A DNA stretch of 64,000 nt from the NCBI GenBank assembly GCA_031771865.1, contig JASISA010000001.1, positions 186,001 through 250,000 on the forward strand, in the 5' to 3' direction. Position numbers and translations under genes: made by a program. Positions 9,566 through 20,482 of the stretch are shown piece by piece (within the stretch, counting starts at the first letter, position 1; every line of letters begins with the position of its first letter). Under the pieces are notes generated by a model, which saw only the letters and a list, made by a program, of their open reading frames with translations, had not been told where the DNA came from and made no database searches. This DNA comes from Nothophaeocryptopus gaeumannii (Eukaryota; Ascomycota; Dothideomycetes; Mycosphaerellales; Mycosphaerellaceae).

Positions 9566-12295
9566 GGTCGATGGAGCGAGGGGTGTATGCTGGTGGCCGA
9601 CCTGGTATGTGTGACAAGGCGATGATAGGTAAGCTGATGATCAGTAGCAGACTTGGACGAAGATGAGTAAAGGGAAAAAGGTTCACTCAGCTCTCGTGTT
9701 ACCTTTTTATACCCTCCGTGGTATTTCTACGGCAAGCATGAGAGCTCGCCCTCGGTCAGTGAGCACACCACTTCTCATGCATGCTAGCTGTAGTCGAGGC
9801 AGACAGCTCGCCTCACGCATGGGACAGTGCTTGCCATGGACGACTGGGAGGCCGCCGGGCCACGGGGAGGCATCAAGGTCAGCGTAGGAAGAGTCAATAT
9901 CGCCGATGCTCCCGGCCGTTGGCAAGAATCTGGACAACCAAGGTAAGCCGCCATTGGCCTTTCCGCAAAGCTAATTGTTAGCTGCATGCTCATAACATGA
10001 GCTCTGTTGCTACCGGCGCTGTTCCGGTGGGTCGACTCGCGCAAACCGCACGGCTCGCGATGCTGGTGCGGAAGTTGATACCGCCAGGCCCTGCAGGACT
10101 ACTGCAAGTCCACGCCTACGATTCTCTCTTCCTAGGCCACTCGAGCCAGGCTCCCTCAGCCCGCAAAAGAGGAGCTCAGGGCATCCATGTCGAATGGTAG
10201 AGTTTGTGATTGTTCGAATGTGCTGGCAGAGGATGAACGAGAGGTGCCAGGTAGGCAAGGCCGAAGCGCAGGCAAAAGCAAGGAGCGGCAGTTATGCTGT
10301 TGGCTGGCGCTGACGGGGGGCACCACATAAACGGTCTGGCATGCGGAAAGCTGTCAAAACGCGGCCGTCCGTGTGCTTAGTTGCACCGAGCCTGCTGTAA
10401 TCATTATTGAAGGAGTTCGTGAGGTCGACGCCTGACGCAGGCTCAGGCCCAATGCATGCAGAGAGCGGGAGCATCCGCCCCGCCAAAGGTTCTGGTTGGC
10501 AAGCGAGACTTCACACACGGCAACCCGGATGATGATCTCTTGATGATCTTTGTTCTTCATGCCTGTTTCTCTCCTCGCGAGACCCTTTGCCTTTGACAAC
10601 CAACCTTCTTCACACCGCTCTCTGCTCACCAAGAAACATATGCACACTTCGCCAGGATACTGACACAGTGTCGCTGACCTCCTCATCTCGGCTTCAACTG
10701 CTCCACGACTATGGATGCCGAGGCTCGCATTGGGCTGCAATTTCCCGTCAGGCAGGACTGCAGGCCTCGAAAACGTGGCCGAAGAATGAGCCACCGAAAA
10801 GATTGCATGTACGACACACTCCTGGCTGTTGCCGGCGGAAGAAAGCACATCTGACGCCGTTGTCTGGTTGATGAGCTCCTCGCTCGACGTCCGAACGCCT
10901 CACAGATGACCATAAAGACCTGTCACTCCTCTCCTTGGCTGCCAGACATGACACAGCCTTGACACTTGACACTTCAGAGAGTCGTCGAGACGATGACGCT
11001 CACTTACTACTTTGTGTTTCGTCCAGTCCTCGCACACCGGATGCTGGCTCGTAGCGTGTTCCACGAAGACGGTAGCCTCTCCATGGAAGGCAGCAGAATC
11101 AGCTTCAGTTGCACAACTGCTGGTGTTTCGGAGCTCGTTCGCTCCGACCTTGCGATCGACACCAGGACCAGGCGCACGAGCGACCGGCATGCACTCTGCG
11201 ATGGATAATGCCGCCTGCTGTAGTGAGGATGTTTGTAATCCAAGATGATCGGTTGGGGTACCGCTACGAACATGTTCATGCTTCAAGAGCCGCACCAAGG
11301 GCGCCCAGGGCTCAGAAGCCGAGCATGCATCAAAAAGCCTTGTCAGTCGCTTCCCAAGCGAAACAGGTTCGGATGACAACATGCATCCAGGCCCCGAAAG
11401 TCTGCAAGACATCGCGAAGACGCAAAGAATCGCTATCGAATGCGCCCTGCATCAGAGAACCATGAGTCCTTCTGGCGGCTCTTGCTCCCCGAAGCTGTCC
11501 GAGGGTGTTCAGAGTTGGCCGGCAGCAGACTTGCATTGCACGACGTGAATACTCAAGCATCTGCTGGGTCGCAAGCATGTCATATCCAGCTTCTGTGGCT
11601 GAGGCTGCAACTAGATTGGCCTTGGCTGAGAGGTTTACTCCGAAGGGGTGGAACATAGCTCCGGTCGGCAACGATTTGAGAGCAGGATAATGCCTTTTGC
11701 GTGGGCGAAGCCAGCAATTCACTTCCATGAACCTGTTGCTCAGCTGACAGACATTTGATTGGTAGCTGAAAGGCTGTGTGTTCTTCAACTCTCTCGGACA
11801 CTTCAAGAGGCGATTCACAGGGGGTTTGTGCCATGACACATAATCCTTCAAGCTGAGGCACAACACGCGAATCACCAGCAGGTGCGCATGCTACCGATTC
11901 CAACTCGATCGCTCCGTCCATCGCGTGTTTACGAGGGCATTCAGCTTTTCGCAGTGCAAAGGTCTTCCATTCTAGCCAGCCAACTGCGCTCGAGTGGAAG
12001 ACACGTCACTCCCTTCATCGACAGAGTTCCAACAATTGGCTTCGGCTGTTGCGCACGAAGCCTCAGCTCGAATGGAGTATTTCCGGCCTTTCCATCGTCT
12101 GTCCGCCACGTCTATGCGTGTCAACTTTGCTAATGACGGGCTGTAGGAATTTTACATCCGATTGCATGAGTCTCGAGGCAGTCAGTCGTCTCGTGTACCC
12201 CAGACCCCAGACCGACGGCCCGAATTGTGAAGAGCTCAAGGATTGAGGTCTGCGCACCTGAGACAATCCACCCTCGACTTTGTCACTTTGAAAGC
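9566..12295. other. Gene-poor stretch
   Basis: Nearly 2.8 kb with no gene I can support. Two adjacent minus-strand ORFs of 170-180 codons (11412-10900 and 11875-11330) have no recognisable motif, no plausible splice joins and no low-frequency-codon avoidance that I could see; they may be relics or chance. The left part must contain the KXD1 promoter. Confidence 0.45.
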
Positions 12296-12488
12296 CGACG
12301 CTTGTCTTTACTATAGTGATATATTATTAACTGCTTGCTACATTTGAGTAAACTTTTTAGTAGACTAAAAACTAAGAACCTAAAGTTATAAACCACTTAA
12401 CTTATACTATGTCAATACTTGTAGAAAATTTGAAGTCAACTCTAATAGCCTATAGGTATACTAACTTGTCTATAGATTCACTAGAGCC
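12296..12488. repeat. AT-rich island, possible RIP-mutated element relic
   Basis: About 190 bp of strikingly AT-rich, TA-dinucleotide-rich sequence (for example atatattattaactgc and tataaaccacttaac) inside DNA that is otherwise near 50 percent GC. The edges are abrupt on both sides. High TpA with loss of CpA-type contexts is what repeat-induced point mutation leaves in old transposon copies of ascomycetes. No terminal repeats or coding trace remain. Confidence 0.5.
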
Positions 12489-12790
12489 CATCCGCAGTCA
12501 AGGTGCATCGGGCTCCTCAGTACTCACATGATTGAACGAAACACTCTTCTTTGTGCCCATGTCTCGCTGTGGGCGGAAAGTTTGGCGTTTTCTGCCATCC
12601 ACCGGAACCGCCATGGTAGAGTAATGTGATTCGCGTCTGCCTGCGGAAATCGCCCCGCTTCCACCAAGGCCATCGGGCCGACGAATCCACGGCTATCTTG
12701 GAGGTAAGAAGTAGGACTGCTCGAGTATGTGTATTGAACACATCCCATTGTTGTTTGCTGATCTTCTACTACAACTCATGTCCCGTCGCC

Positions 12791-13674
12791 ATGTCAGTAC
12801 AGAAGGTAGCATTGATCACAGCAGGGACAGCGGGCCTTGGTGCACAGATTGCCCGCGTGCTGGCTCCGGACTTCCGCCTCGTCAGTATCGCCCCTATTAA
12901 ATATGGTCACTCGCCGATCAACGACTGATTGTTTGCCTCTTCTAAAAGGCCATCAACTATGCCAACAACCAATCGCGAGCCAAATCTCTTATCGAGGAGC
13001 TGGAACAGATACCCAGTACGGTTTCGTCATCCCAAACTCCACGTTTCGAGTCTTTCCAAGCAGACGTGGGCGACAAAGCAGCCATTCAGAAGCTCGTACA
13101 GGACGCAGTGGCAAAGTTCGGCCGCCTAGACGTCGTCATCAGCAATGCTGGATGGACCCGCATAACGAACTTCGCAAACCTCGAGGAAGGAATGATCGAT
13201 GAGGACTGGGACCGATGTTTCCTGTATAACGTCAAGTCACATCTCTGGTTATGCCACGCAGCGAAGGCGGAACTGGAGAAGTCTGAAGGTGCCTTCGTCA
13301 CGACGGCCAGCATCGCGGGTATCAAGCCAAGCGGGAGCTCGTTACCGTATGCCGTCACGAAGGCTGCATCTATCCACCTGTCGAAATGCCTAGCGGTGAT
13401 ATGTGCTCCGAAGATCCGGGTCAACTCCGTCGCACCTGGGTTGCTGTTGACGGAATGGGGCTTGAAGTTTCCCGAAGCGAAACGTGAGGCCTCGAAGAAT
13501 AACACCAAGTTGAAGCGGCTAGCCACTGTTGAGGTTCGTGTTTCTGTGTGATGTTCGACGTTGCTCATTTGCTGATGTCAGGGACAGGATGTTGCCAATC
13601 AAGTGCGAGCCCTTGCGCTCAACCAGAGCATGACGGGGCAGAATGTTATTCTAGATTCTGGACTTACTCTGTAG
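12791..13674 (+). CDS. Short-chain dehydrogenase/reductase (classical SDR)
   Basis: Three exons, 12791-12880, 12949-13533 and 13582-13674, encode 255 residues. The N-terminal nucleotide-binding motif is TAGTAGLGAQIARVL (residues 10-24), slightly unusual for the TGxxxGxG consensus. GRLDVVISNAGW gives the NAG motif, a serine lies in TTASIAGIKPS, and the catalytic pair is YAVTK. The C-terminus ends with MTGQNVILDSGLTL, typical of SDRs. It is a cytosolic NAD(P)-dependent oxidoreductase; the substrate cannot be told. The donors GTCAGT and GTTCGT are weak, but both joins restore the expected family sequence (for example ATVE joined to GQDVANQVRALAL). It begins about 300 bp after the AT-rich island. 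Confidence 0.85.
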
Positions 13675-14177
13675 AGGTATTTCGATATCTCTTGTGCTTG
13701 CTCACTTCCGTTTCATCTATCGCCCACGAACAATTCTCCAAAGCTGAATGGAATAGAACATCTAATTCTTCCAGTTGCTCTTACTTCCCACACGCGAACT
13801 TCGAGTCACATCGAATCCTACCACAAGCAGGGTCATGTATTCCCTCGCTCAAGCCACATGGTCATATCATCTCGCAATGTGGCGTCCACCGTGTTTGATG
13901 TCGCACAAATGGACAAGGGACAGAGCCATCGAGCCACCCATGCAAACTTTCACTTTCCTGATTCGGGTGGCTCTGTCCAACCTGACCAGCATCGCCTGCC
14001 GCTAATTCTGATGCAAGGTACCGCAAGTACAAGGGAAGCATTAAAATCAAACGACATCTATATGAAATTACTGACCTCCCGTCTCCGCCCGCCAAAGCAC
14101 GCACCTCATTTCACCAAATTGCAGACTCAGGAGCAGCTCGAAAAGAAGGTAGACATACACCGGGCGAAGACGACAGA

Positions 14178-14667
14178 ATGCGATTCCTTCCAGTCGCCCT
14201 CGCGGCTTTAATCTTCGAAACAAGCTTCGCACTCCCTACCCTCGAACCACGGAAAGACGCCAACATCCTTGCTCCCACAATCGTGGGGCTCTTCCTGTGT
14301 ACAGACATCGAGTGGAAAGGCTTCTGTGCGGATCTGAGGAATGGACCTGGACTTTGCAGTACGTCCCGAACAGCTTCCCATGCGTGTAGAGTGGATGCTA
14401 ATAGTTGTCGGCAGTCAACCTAAACGAAACATTCGCCGGCCAAGTCAGTGCAATTGGGCCGGACAAGGAGGCGAGTGGATGTAATCTCTGGAGGTAAATT
14501 GCTCGACAAATTTGCACAGACGACGGAAAATGCTGATCAACACCAACAGCGAACAAAACTGCAAAGGCGAGGTATTGGAGGGAATAGTTACCCCTGGCGA
14601 GAAGAATCTGGCGACTTTTCAAGCGGGATGGTTTAATGATAAGGCGAGGAGCTATATTTGTTATTGA
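14178..14667 (+). CDS. Small secreted cysteine-containing protein, crystallin-like fold family
   Basis: Three exons, 14178-14358, 14415-14493 and 14550-14667, encode 125 residues. A signal peptide covers about residues 1-19 (MRFLPVALAALIFETSFA). The mature part follows the pattern of a widespread fungal secreted family: FLCTDIEWKGFCADL, GPGLC at the first junction, VSAIGPDKEASGCNLW, then EQNCKGEVLEGIV and an ARSYICY end. Six cysteines suggest disulphides and an extracellular location. Related proteins are found among candidate effectors of plant pathogens and are thought to adopt a beta/gamma-crystallin-like fold; this is from memory of the family pattern, not a search. A dibasic-like PRK follows the signal peptide at residues 24-26. 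Confidence 0.75.
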
Positions 14668-15007
14668 GAGAGGTGATCAGAGGGAGTCTTTGATCTCATG
14701 ATGAGCTGAGCATCTGGATTGGACTCGCACTGCATTGAGCATATGAAGACGGTAATGCGGCTGGGGAGCATTGGTATACGGTAAGGTAATTGTAATGTCG
14801 CATACCTGGAATGAAGTCGCTGCTGCTCATGGCATAGATCTGCTGCTTGAGCCACTTCCGGAGGTCGCTAGCATTTTTCGACTCTTGAATAACGGCACGA
14901 GTGGTTGCTGCTGTAAGAAGCATCTGGGTTGTCGAAATACTTTCTGAGTCTCCTTCCCTTGATACTCCAGGCTTGATTGTATATTTGGTCAATGAAGCTC
15001 GCCCGCC

Positions 15008-16039
15008 TCAGGCTGAGCTATCCTCTCTGGCCTTCAGAATTCCCTCCACCCGCTTCTTCAGTTCTGTCCATATGCCACTTGACAGCTCTCTAGCCATTCG
15101 CTCGATCGACTCTAGCATCTGGCGGTTCTCGGGCATGATGGCTGCTGGCACTACTCTGCGAATAATGCTTGGAATGTACTTCACCCCCCGTTGCTGATAT
15201 ACCTGCTTTGTCAACCAACTGTACAAGTGCCAAGGCATCTCGTCTTAATTGCTGCCATGTGAGGAGCGCACTGCCCTTTTTGTGTTCTTGACTCCTCTGC
15301 AGGCGTATCCGGTGCTCGAATGTTGTGGGAACGCCACGGAGGCTCAAGCCGATGTGGGCTGGCAATCGGGAGAGTGGCTCAAGCGAAGATCTAGCGATGT
15401 TGTCTCTGATCGCCTCCCTGCATTGTCGCAAGCGTCTCACCAGTCGGACTTCTAGCATGCGTACGTCGGACCCAGAGAGTGAGAGCAGTGTCGTGAGGAT
15501 GTACTACTGATTTCTGATACCGTTGCATCCCATCTCATTGCAGTACTCGAGGATCAGGACGATCTCTTTTGCTGCACCCACTCTGTTTTGCCACGCATCC
15601 AGCTGATCGCCAAGATGAGTACCGAATCTCACCTTCGTTGTCTCTGCCGTGCCTAAGCGAGTGACACTCACTTGTGACTCTTGATCCAAACCATACCTGG
15701 TCACTTCAGCGAGAACACGAAACGCGGGGTCTTGCGCCATGTTTGCTGCGCCTCTTCGTAGATCTTCTTCGAGGTTGCTAGAATCTGCGGATACAGAGTG
15801 TTCGGCTCGCTGACGTCTCTGCCGAAATCGAGTAGCTCATCGTAGATCATGGCGCGGATCTCTTCGTATAGTTCGCCGAACTTGAAGGTCGCGGTCTCGT
15901 CGAGCGAAATGAATCGCTACACTAGCTCATTCTTGGCCAACGACTTCACATCAGTGGGCGGATTGCGGAGAGTGCGCTGGCGATAGAAGGTTCGAAGCTC
16001 GTCGATGGTGCAGGCGGCGTAGTCAAGTCGGGTTGCCAT
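15008..16039 (-). pseudogene. Broken SAP/F-box-like paralogue
   Basis: Starting from ATG at 16039, the frame reads MATRLDYAACTIDELRTFY, nearly identical to the intact copy at 1.7 kb, then meets TAG at 15919-15917 where the family has Gln (CAG to TAG). It resumes with RFISLDETATFKF and an F-box-like segment, then shifts frame near 15738. It continues as TTKVRFGTHLGDQLDAW and AAKEIVLILEYCNE, breaks again around 15500, continues RGVPTTFEHRIRLQRSQ and LLTWQQLRRDALALV, and shifts a last time near 15230 into VKYIPSIIRRVVP, ending ILKAREDSSA. At least one stop and three frameshifts make it a pseudogene, but the whole length is still alignable with the intact 346-residue copy. Confidence 0.85.
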
Positions 16040-16422
16040 TTTGGCTCGTCTTGATGGTGACAGATGGCGAATGATTGGTCCGAAGTGCTTTTGCGAGCCT
16101 GAATTTCGTGTTCAAGTGAGGCGCTGGAAAATCTGTCGCGCGTTGGTGATAAGCTTCATCGTTTGCATGAAGGGTCCGTGCGCGGGTTGACTGCATGTGC
16201 ACGGAAAGGCTCATGTGCAATGACAATGTCATACATCAAGTGCCTGTGATTCGAAGTTAAAATCAATTCGAATGACCAAAATCTTGTTGAGATGTTCTAC
16301 CTGTTGTGAGGCCGCTTCTGCGTTTCCCAAACGTCTCGCCGTCTGTCATCGCGCTCTCGTCCGCATCAATAGCTCCAAATCTGCTTCCCGGCCGACTCGG
16401 CCACCGAACAAAGTGGACTCTG

Positions 16423-17529
16423 TCACTCAAAGAGATCCGATTGGAGCTCTTTCAGAAGATTAATTCTGGCAAGATCGTTTCTCTTGAACAGAGCCACCTC
16501 CGCCTGAATTTCAATTCGCCGCAACTCGCCATGAGCCAGTTCTTCCTCGACTGATTGTAAGGCCTTACATCTCTCCTGCTCGAATTGCGGGCTTGAGCAA
16601 CTGTCATGGCATGATATATTGGCTGCCAACAGCCTGAGTTGATTTCGTCTCTTGATCAAGTCTTTAGCATGCGGTAAATTTGCTTCTTTCACCACCAATA
16701 CTAGCTTCTCGAGCCGCTGATTCAAATCCCACCATTTCCTGAGTGCTGTGGGCATCGCGGTTCCGGGAGAGTCAACTGGTTTCAAGAGTGTCTCTGCTTT
16801 GGAGGGGAACCCAACAAGCACCGCGCCAGCAGCGCGCAGCTTCGAGAGCGGCCAGTAGACGGAGTCATCGAAGGGTCCGTTGGCGAGGCCTCCTGGGAGC
16901 GTAATTTTGACAATGGGAAATGGCGGCTCCTTGCGATACAGTGCAGAAGCGAGCTGATAGATCTGCTCCTTAAAGAGATCATTTTGCCCTGCCTTGCACT
17001 CAATGAGGAGTACGACGTGCTTGGCGAAACGGAGGTTGCTGTGCCACTGATCGAATCTGTATGTCATTGATTCGACGGTGCTGAGAGGGGACGGTATCCG
17101 TCGTGGCCAGAACCCATATTTAAATTGCGAGACAGTCCCGGTGCCAATGTTAACGTGCGGACGAGTAGTCATTTCCACAAGCGAGACATTTCGTACATTT
17201 CTCTCAAAGATCTCCCGAGCCTCGCTATGCACTTGCTTCGAGGTTACAAGTATTTGCGGATGAAGACCGAGCTTTCCGTCTGGAAAGTCATCAGCAACAG
17301 TCAGCAGTTGATCGTAGATTCAAAGACGTAACTCTTTCGGAAGGCCCATCAGGTCGAACCTCCGTCTGCGGTTCAAGCGATCGAGACGATCGAGTACGCG
17401 CATCAGTTCTTGGGAGCCGAAGGAACCCTCTAAACCGTGTCGAGGTGCTCTACCGGTCCGCTCTTGGTACAAAGTGAGCAACTCCTCATTCGAGTAGATG
17501 CAGTAGTCGAGGATCTGCGCTGGTGGCAT
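16423..17529 (-). pseudogene. SAP/F-box-like paralogue with a single in-frame TGA
   Basis: The frame from ATG 17529 (MPPAQILDYCIYSNEELLTLY) to the stop at 16423 is 368 codons, open except for a TGA at 17322-17320. The TGA lies in the F-box-like motif: LPKELRL, stop, IYDQLL. Relatives have Arg here, so CGA to TGA is the simplest change. Downstream are HPQILVTSKQVHSEAREIF, a strand-rich middle with AKHVVLLIECKAG, and a long C-terminus with ALRKWWDLNQRLEKLVLVV. Only one lesion over 1.1 kb implies a very recent loss, a strain polymorphism, or readthrough. It lies 384 bp upstream of the broken copy on the same strand, so the two arose by tandem duplication. Confidence 0.8.
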
Positions 17530-17873
17530 GGCGGTTTCGAAAGGTGAGATGATCGAGTTCTGTCTTCGGTGATGGCTTCCGATGTTGTGCGAGAGAGGAG
17601 CTTTCGAGCATTGCAAGTCTCGATGATCTCGAGTCGCTTTCAAGTATGGGAGAATCTTGCATCATGACTCAGGTGTTGCTTGTCATGCTCTTGGCAGCAG
17701 GTGAAAGCTTAGGGGTGGTGATCCATGGTTCGTTCATGGAGAGTCAGATTTTGTACATATTCTTGCACGTGGGACTTCATTTTTTGAACTCAGCTTTGCC
17801 ACTACAGTGTTGAGCTTGGCTGGGGGTACGAGGATTGAGTTGAAGGAGCTTCGTGCTGACGATCTGCCTGAGG

Positions 17874-18607
17874 TCACTGCACCGGCGGCTCTGGCGGCTC
17901 ATCACGCTCCTCCGTCTGCTTCCCAAGACCAAGCTCCTCCAGCGTCTTTCCCGGTCGCGCAATCCTCCAAACAATCGTATCTCGCACGCCCATCGTGTTC
18001 TCAATCTCACCATTCATCGTCTCTCCACGAGTAAATCCGCACTTCTCCAGAATCTTCTGGCTGGGGATGTTCTCCGTGTCGGTGTACCCATCCAGAATAT
18101 CATGTCCAGTCCCTCCTTCACTTGCTGGTGGCACACGTTCAAAGTAGGCCGGTATGAAGGCTTTCAGGGCTTCTGTTGCGTAGCCTTTCCCGGCGGATTG
18201 GGGGTCTATCATGTATCCGCAGGACGGCCAGTGGAAACTGCCGAGAAGGCCGATGACGCGAGGCTGAACGTCACCTGCAGAGTCTCGTTCCCGAATGGCG
18301 AAGTTGAAGGTATCTGGGCCAAGTGCCCTGTCTTTCAGCCACCTCTCGCCTTGATCACCCGTAGAGACTGGACCTTGAGAGCTGAGATAGCGGTCAGTGG
18401 TGCCAAGTGGGCATGACGAGGGCGCTTCACGAACGTCCACTGCATGACCTCTTTCAAACCTATGAAGTTCATAACATCGTCCAGGTCTGACATTAGGACT
18501 GTCTTCAGCTGTAGGCGTGGTGTCTCGATGGTCACGGTAGGAGGCTGCTGAAGGAGGATGGCCTCATCCGTGATCGCTGCCCGCTTCTGGGCGATGGCGG
18601 TGGGCAT
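17874..18607 (-). CDS. GNAT-family N-acetyltransferase
   Basis: Two exons, 18607-18435 and 18381-17874, encode 226 residues. The 53-nt intron (gttcgt...ctcag, with a ctgac branch site) joins KEVMQWT to SQGPVSTGDQGERW. The domain begins TIETPRLQLKTVLMSDLDDV, has the acetyl-CoA loop in DPQSAGKGYATEALKAF (Q-x-x-G-K-G-x-A) and ends with ENIPSQKILEKCGFTRGE, where the Asn and the SxxxLxKxGF element are typical of RimJ/RimL-like GNATs (Acetyltransf_3). It shares a promoter of about 220 bp with APN1 on the other strand. Substrate unknown. The first in-frame ATG is used; an upstream non-coding exon ending ttgcag is possible. Confidence 0.85.
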
Positions 18608-18828
18608 AGAACTATTCAAGCCGGACTGCAAGATGAGTTACGCTCTTGGCTCTTTGCATGACTCCAGAGCAGCCTATATGCTGTCGTCGTAGTTCGACTC
18701 ATCTGAAGAGCGCAGCTGAAGTGGAGCTCGGTGGCTTGGCAGAACAGCAGGTCGCGTTCTCCATCGCGTCTGCGCGTCATCTCGAGTCCAGTACCATTTC
18801 TTGTACCCCATAGCATCTTCCCACCAAC
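18608..18828. promoter_or_regulatory. Bidirectional promoter between GNAT gene and APN1
   Basis: The 221 bp between two divergent start codons must contain both promoters. No TATA box stands out. Confidence 0.5.
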
Positions 18829-20388
18829 ATGCCTAAGCGCGAGGCTGTGCAACAGCTGGAAAGAGAAGAGTCCGAACTGTCACCACCTTCAGAAGACGTT
18901 CTCGAAGACCAGCCGGCCACCAATGGCACGCTGAGTGGAACAACCTCTAGCAAGAAGCGGAAACTCAAGACGGAAACCGTTGAAGAGCATATCATCGAGA
19001 CGCCGCGGAAGTCGGCAAGAGGCAAGACTGCGGTCAAACCTGAGGGTACTGGGACCTCCAAAGGAGGATCGAAGCCGAAGGTGAAGAAAGAAGAGGAGGA
19101 GGACGTTGAAGCCGGAGCCAACGAGACGTCCAAGTCGAAGTCAAAGTCCAAGCGGAAGATCAAAGAGGAATCAAAGGAGGGGATGGAAGCAGACGTCGAC
19201 GGTGAGCCTGTCAAGAAGACGAAAGCTAAGCGGAAGAGCAAGGCCGAGAAAGAAGAGGAGATGGTAGCAAATCCACTGGCCGCACGTACAGTCGGACACA
19301 AGCTAAGGCTAGGAGCGCACGTGAGCAGTGCTGGAGGCGTACATAATGCTCCTTTGAACGGCGTCCACATTGGTGCGAATGCCTTCGCCTTGTTCTTAAA
19401 ATCACAACGGAAATGGGCGAACCCCGACATGATCGACGATCACTGCAATGGCTTCCACGACAATTGCAAAAAGCACACTTACGATCAGGGTCAGCATGTC
19501 GTGCCTCATGGCAGTTACCTGGTGAACCTCGCACATACGGAGAAGGATCGTATAAAGCAGGCATACGAAAGCTATCTGGATGACCTCAAGCGATGCGAAA
19601 GGCTTGGCATCAAGCTTTATAACATCCATCCAGGAAACAATCAGTGCAATGATCGGGACATGGCTATTACTCAGCTGGCGAAGAGTATCAATAAAGCTCA
19701 CGAAGAGACAAGTACCGTTGTCACCCTTCTCGAGAACATGGCAGCCGGTGGCAATGTACTTGGGAGCACGTTCGAAGACCTCCGGGATATCATTGCGAAG
19801 GTGGAGAACAAGGACCGTATCGGTGTCTGCATTGATACATGCCATGCTTTTGCTGGAGGCTACGATCTGCGCACGCCAGCTGCGTACAAAGCCACATGGG
19901 ACGAATTTGACAAGACTGTGGGCTTTACGTACTTGCGAGCCATGCACATCAATGATTCGAAAGCACCGTTCGCATCGTATCGAGATCTACATGCGAATAT
20001 TGGCACCGGATTTCTTGGGCTGAGAGCTTTTCACAACGTGGTGAATGACACGCGACTAGAAGGGCTGCCTCTCGTTCTGGAAACTCCTATTGAGGTTCGA
20101 GATGAGAATGGAAACCTGGTGAAGGATGAAAAGGGCAAAGAGAAGGAAGACAAGAATATCTGGGCACGAGAGATCAAGATGCTGGAGAAACTGGTGGGCA
20201 TGGACAATGAGAGCGAGGAGTTTTTGAAACTGGAGAGGCAGCTGGCAAGACAGGGCGAGCCGGAAAGAAAGCGACTGTTGGAGCAGCAAGAGCGAAAGAA
20301 GGAGAAGGAGGAGAAGCAAGGCAAGAAACAGTCTAAGTTGTCGTTCAAGAAGAAAGAAGAAAGTGACGGCAAAGACGATGAGGAATGA
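18829..20388 (+). CDS. APN1: AP endonuclease, endonuclease IV family
   Basis: A 519-residue single-exon protein, longer than yeast Apn1 (367) because of extensions at both ends. Residues 1-155 are basic and acidic low-complexity with several NLS-like KKRK and KSKSKRK runs. The TIM-barrel starts at RLGAHVSSAGGVHNAPL. Metal ligands can be seen at GSYLVNLAH, NIHPGN, LLENMAAGG, GVCIDTCHAFAGGYD, AMHINDSKAPFASYRDLHAN and LPLVLETP, covering the His, Glu and Asp residues that bind the three zinc ions in endonuclease IV. The enzyme cleaves abasic sites and 3'-blocked ends in base excision repair, in the nucleus and probably mitochondria. The C-terminal tail is a K/E-rich helix ending SKLSFKKKEES. Confidence 0.95.
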   Translation: MPKREAVQQLEREESELSPPSEDVLEDQPATNGTLSGTTSSKKRKLKTETVEEHIIETPRKSARGKTAVKPEGTGTSKGGSKPKVKKEEEEDVEAGANETSKSKSKSKRKIKEESKEGMEADVDGEPVKKTKAKRKSKAEKEEEMVANPLAARTVGHKLRLGAHVSSAGGVHNAPLNGVHIGANAFALFLKSQRKWANPDMIDDHCNGFHDNCKKHTYDQGQHVVPHGSYLVNLAHTEKDRIKQAYESYLDDLKRCERLGIKLYNIHPGNNQCNDRDMAITQLAKSINKAHEETSTVVTLLENMAAGGNVLGSTFEDLRDIIAKVENKDRIGVCIDTCHAFAGGYDLRTPAAYKATWDEFDKTVGFTYLRAMHINDSKAPFASYRDLHANIGTGFLGLRAFHNVVNDTRLEGLPLVLETPIEVRDENGNLVKDEKGKEKEDKNIWAREIKMLEKLVGMDNESEEFLKLERQLARQGEPERKRLLEQQERKKEKEEKQGKKQSKLSFKKKEESDGKDDEE

Positions 20389-20482
20389 AGCGTCGGACGT
20401 TGGAATGCAGAGATGATGGAAGATTGCGAATCGTTCAGGCCAGCTCTCAATTCTTCTTAAAGAGAAAGAACACAAGGCGCAA

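Noticed and set aside
10900..11875. Two adjacent minus-strand ORFs of 170 and 181 codons
   Set aside because: Different frames, no splice sites joining them and no recognisable domain; kept only as a note on the gene-poor stretch.
16716..16735. tRNA B-box-like GATTCAAATCCC
   Set aside because: It lies inside the broken SAP/F-box-like copy, and no cloverleaf can be built around it.
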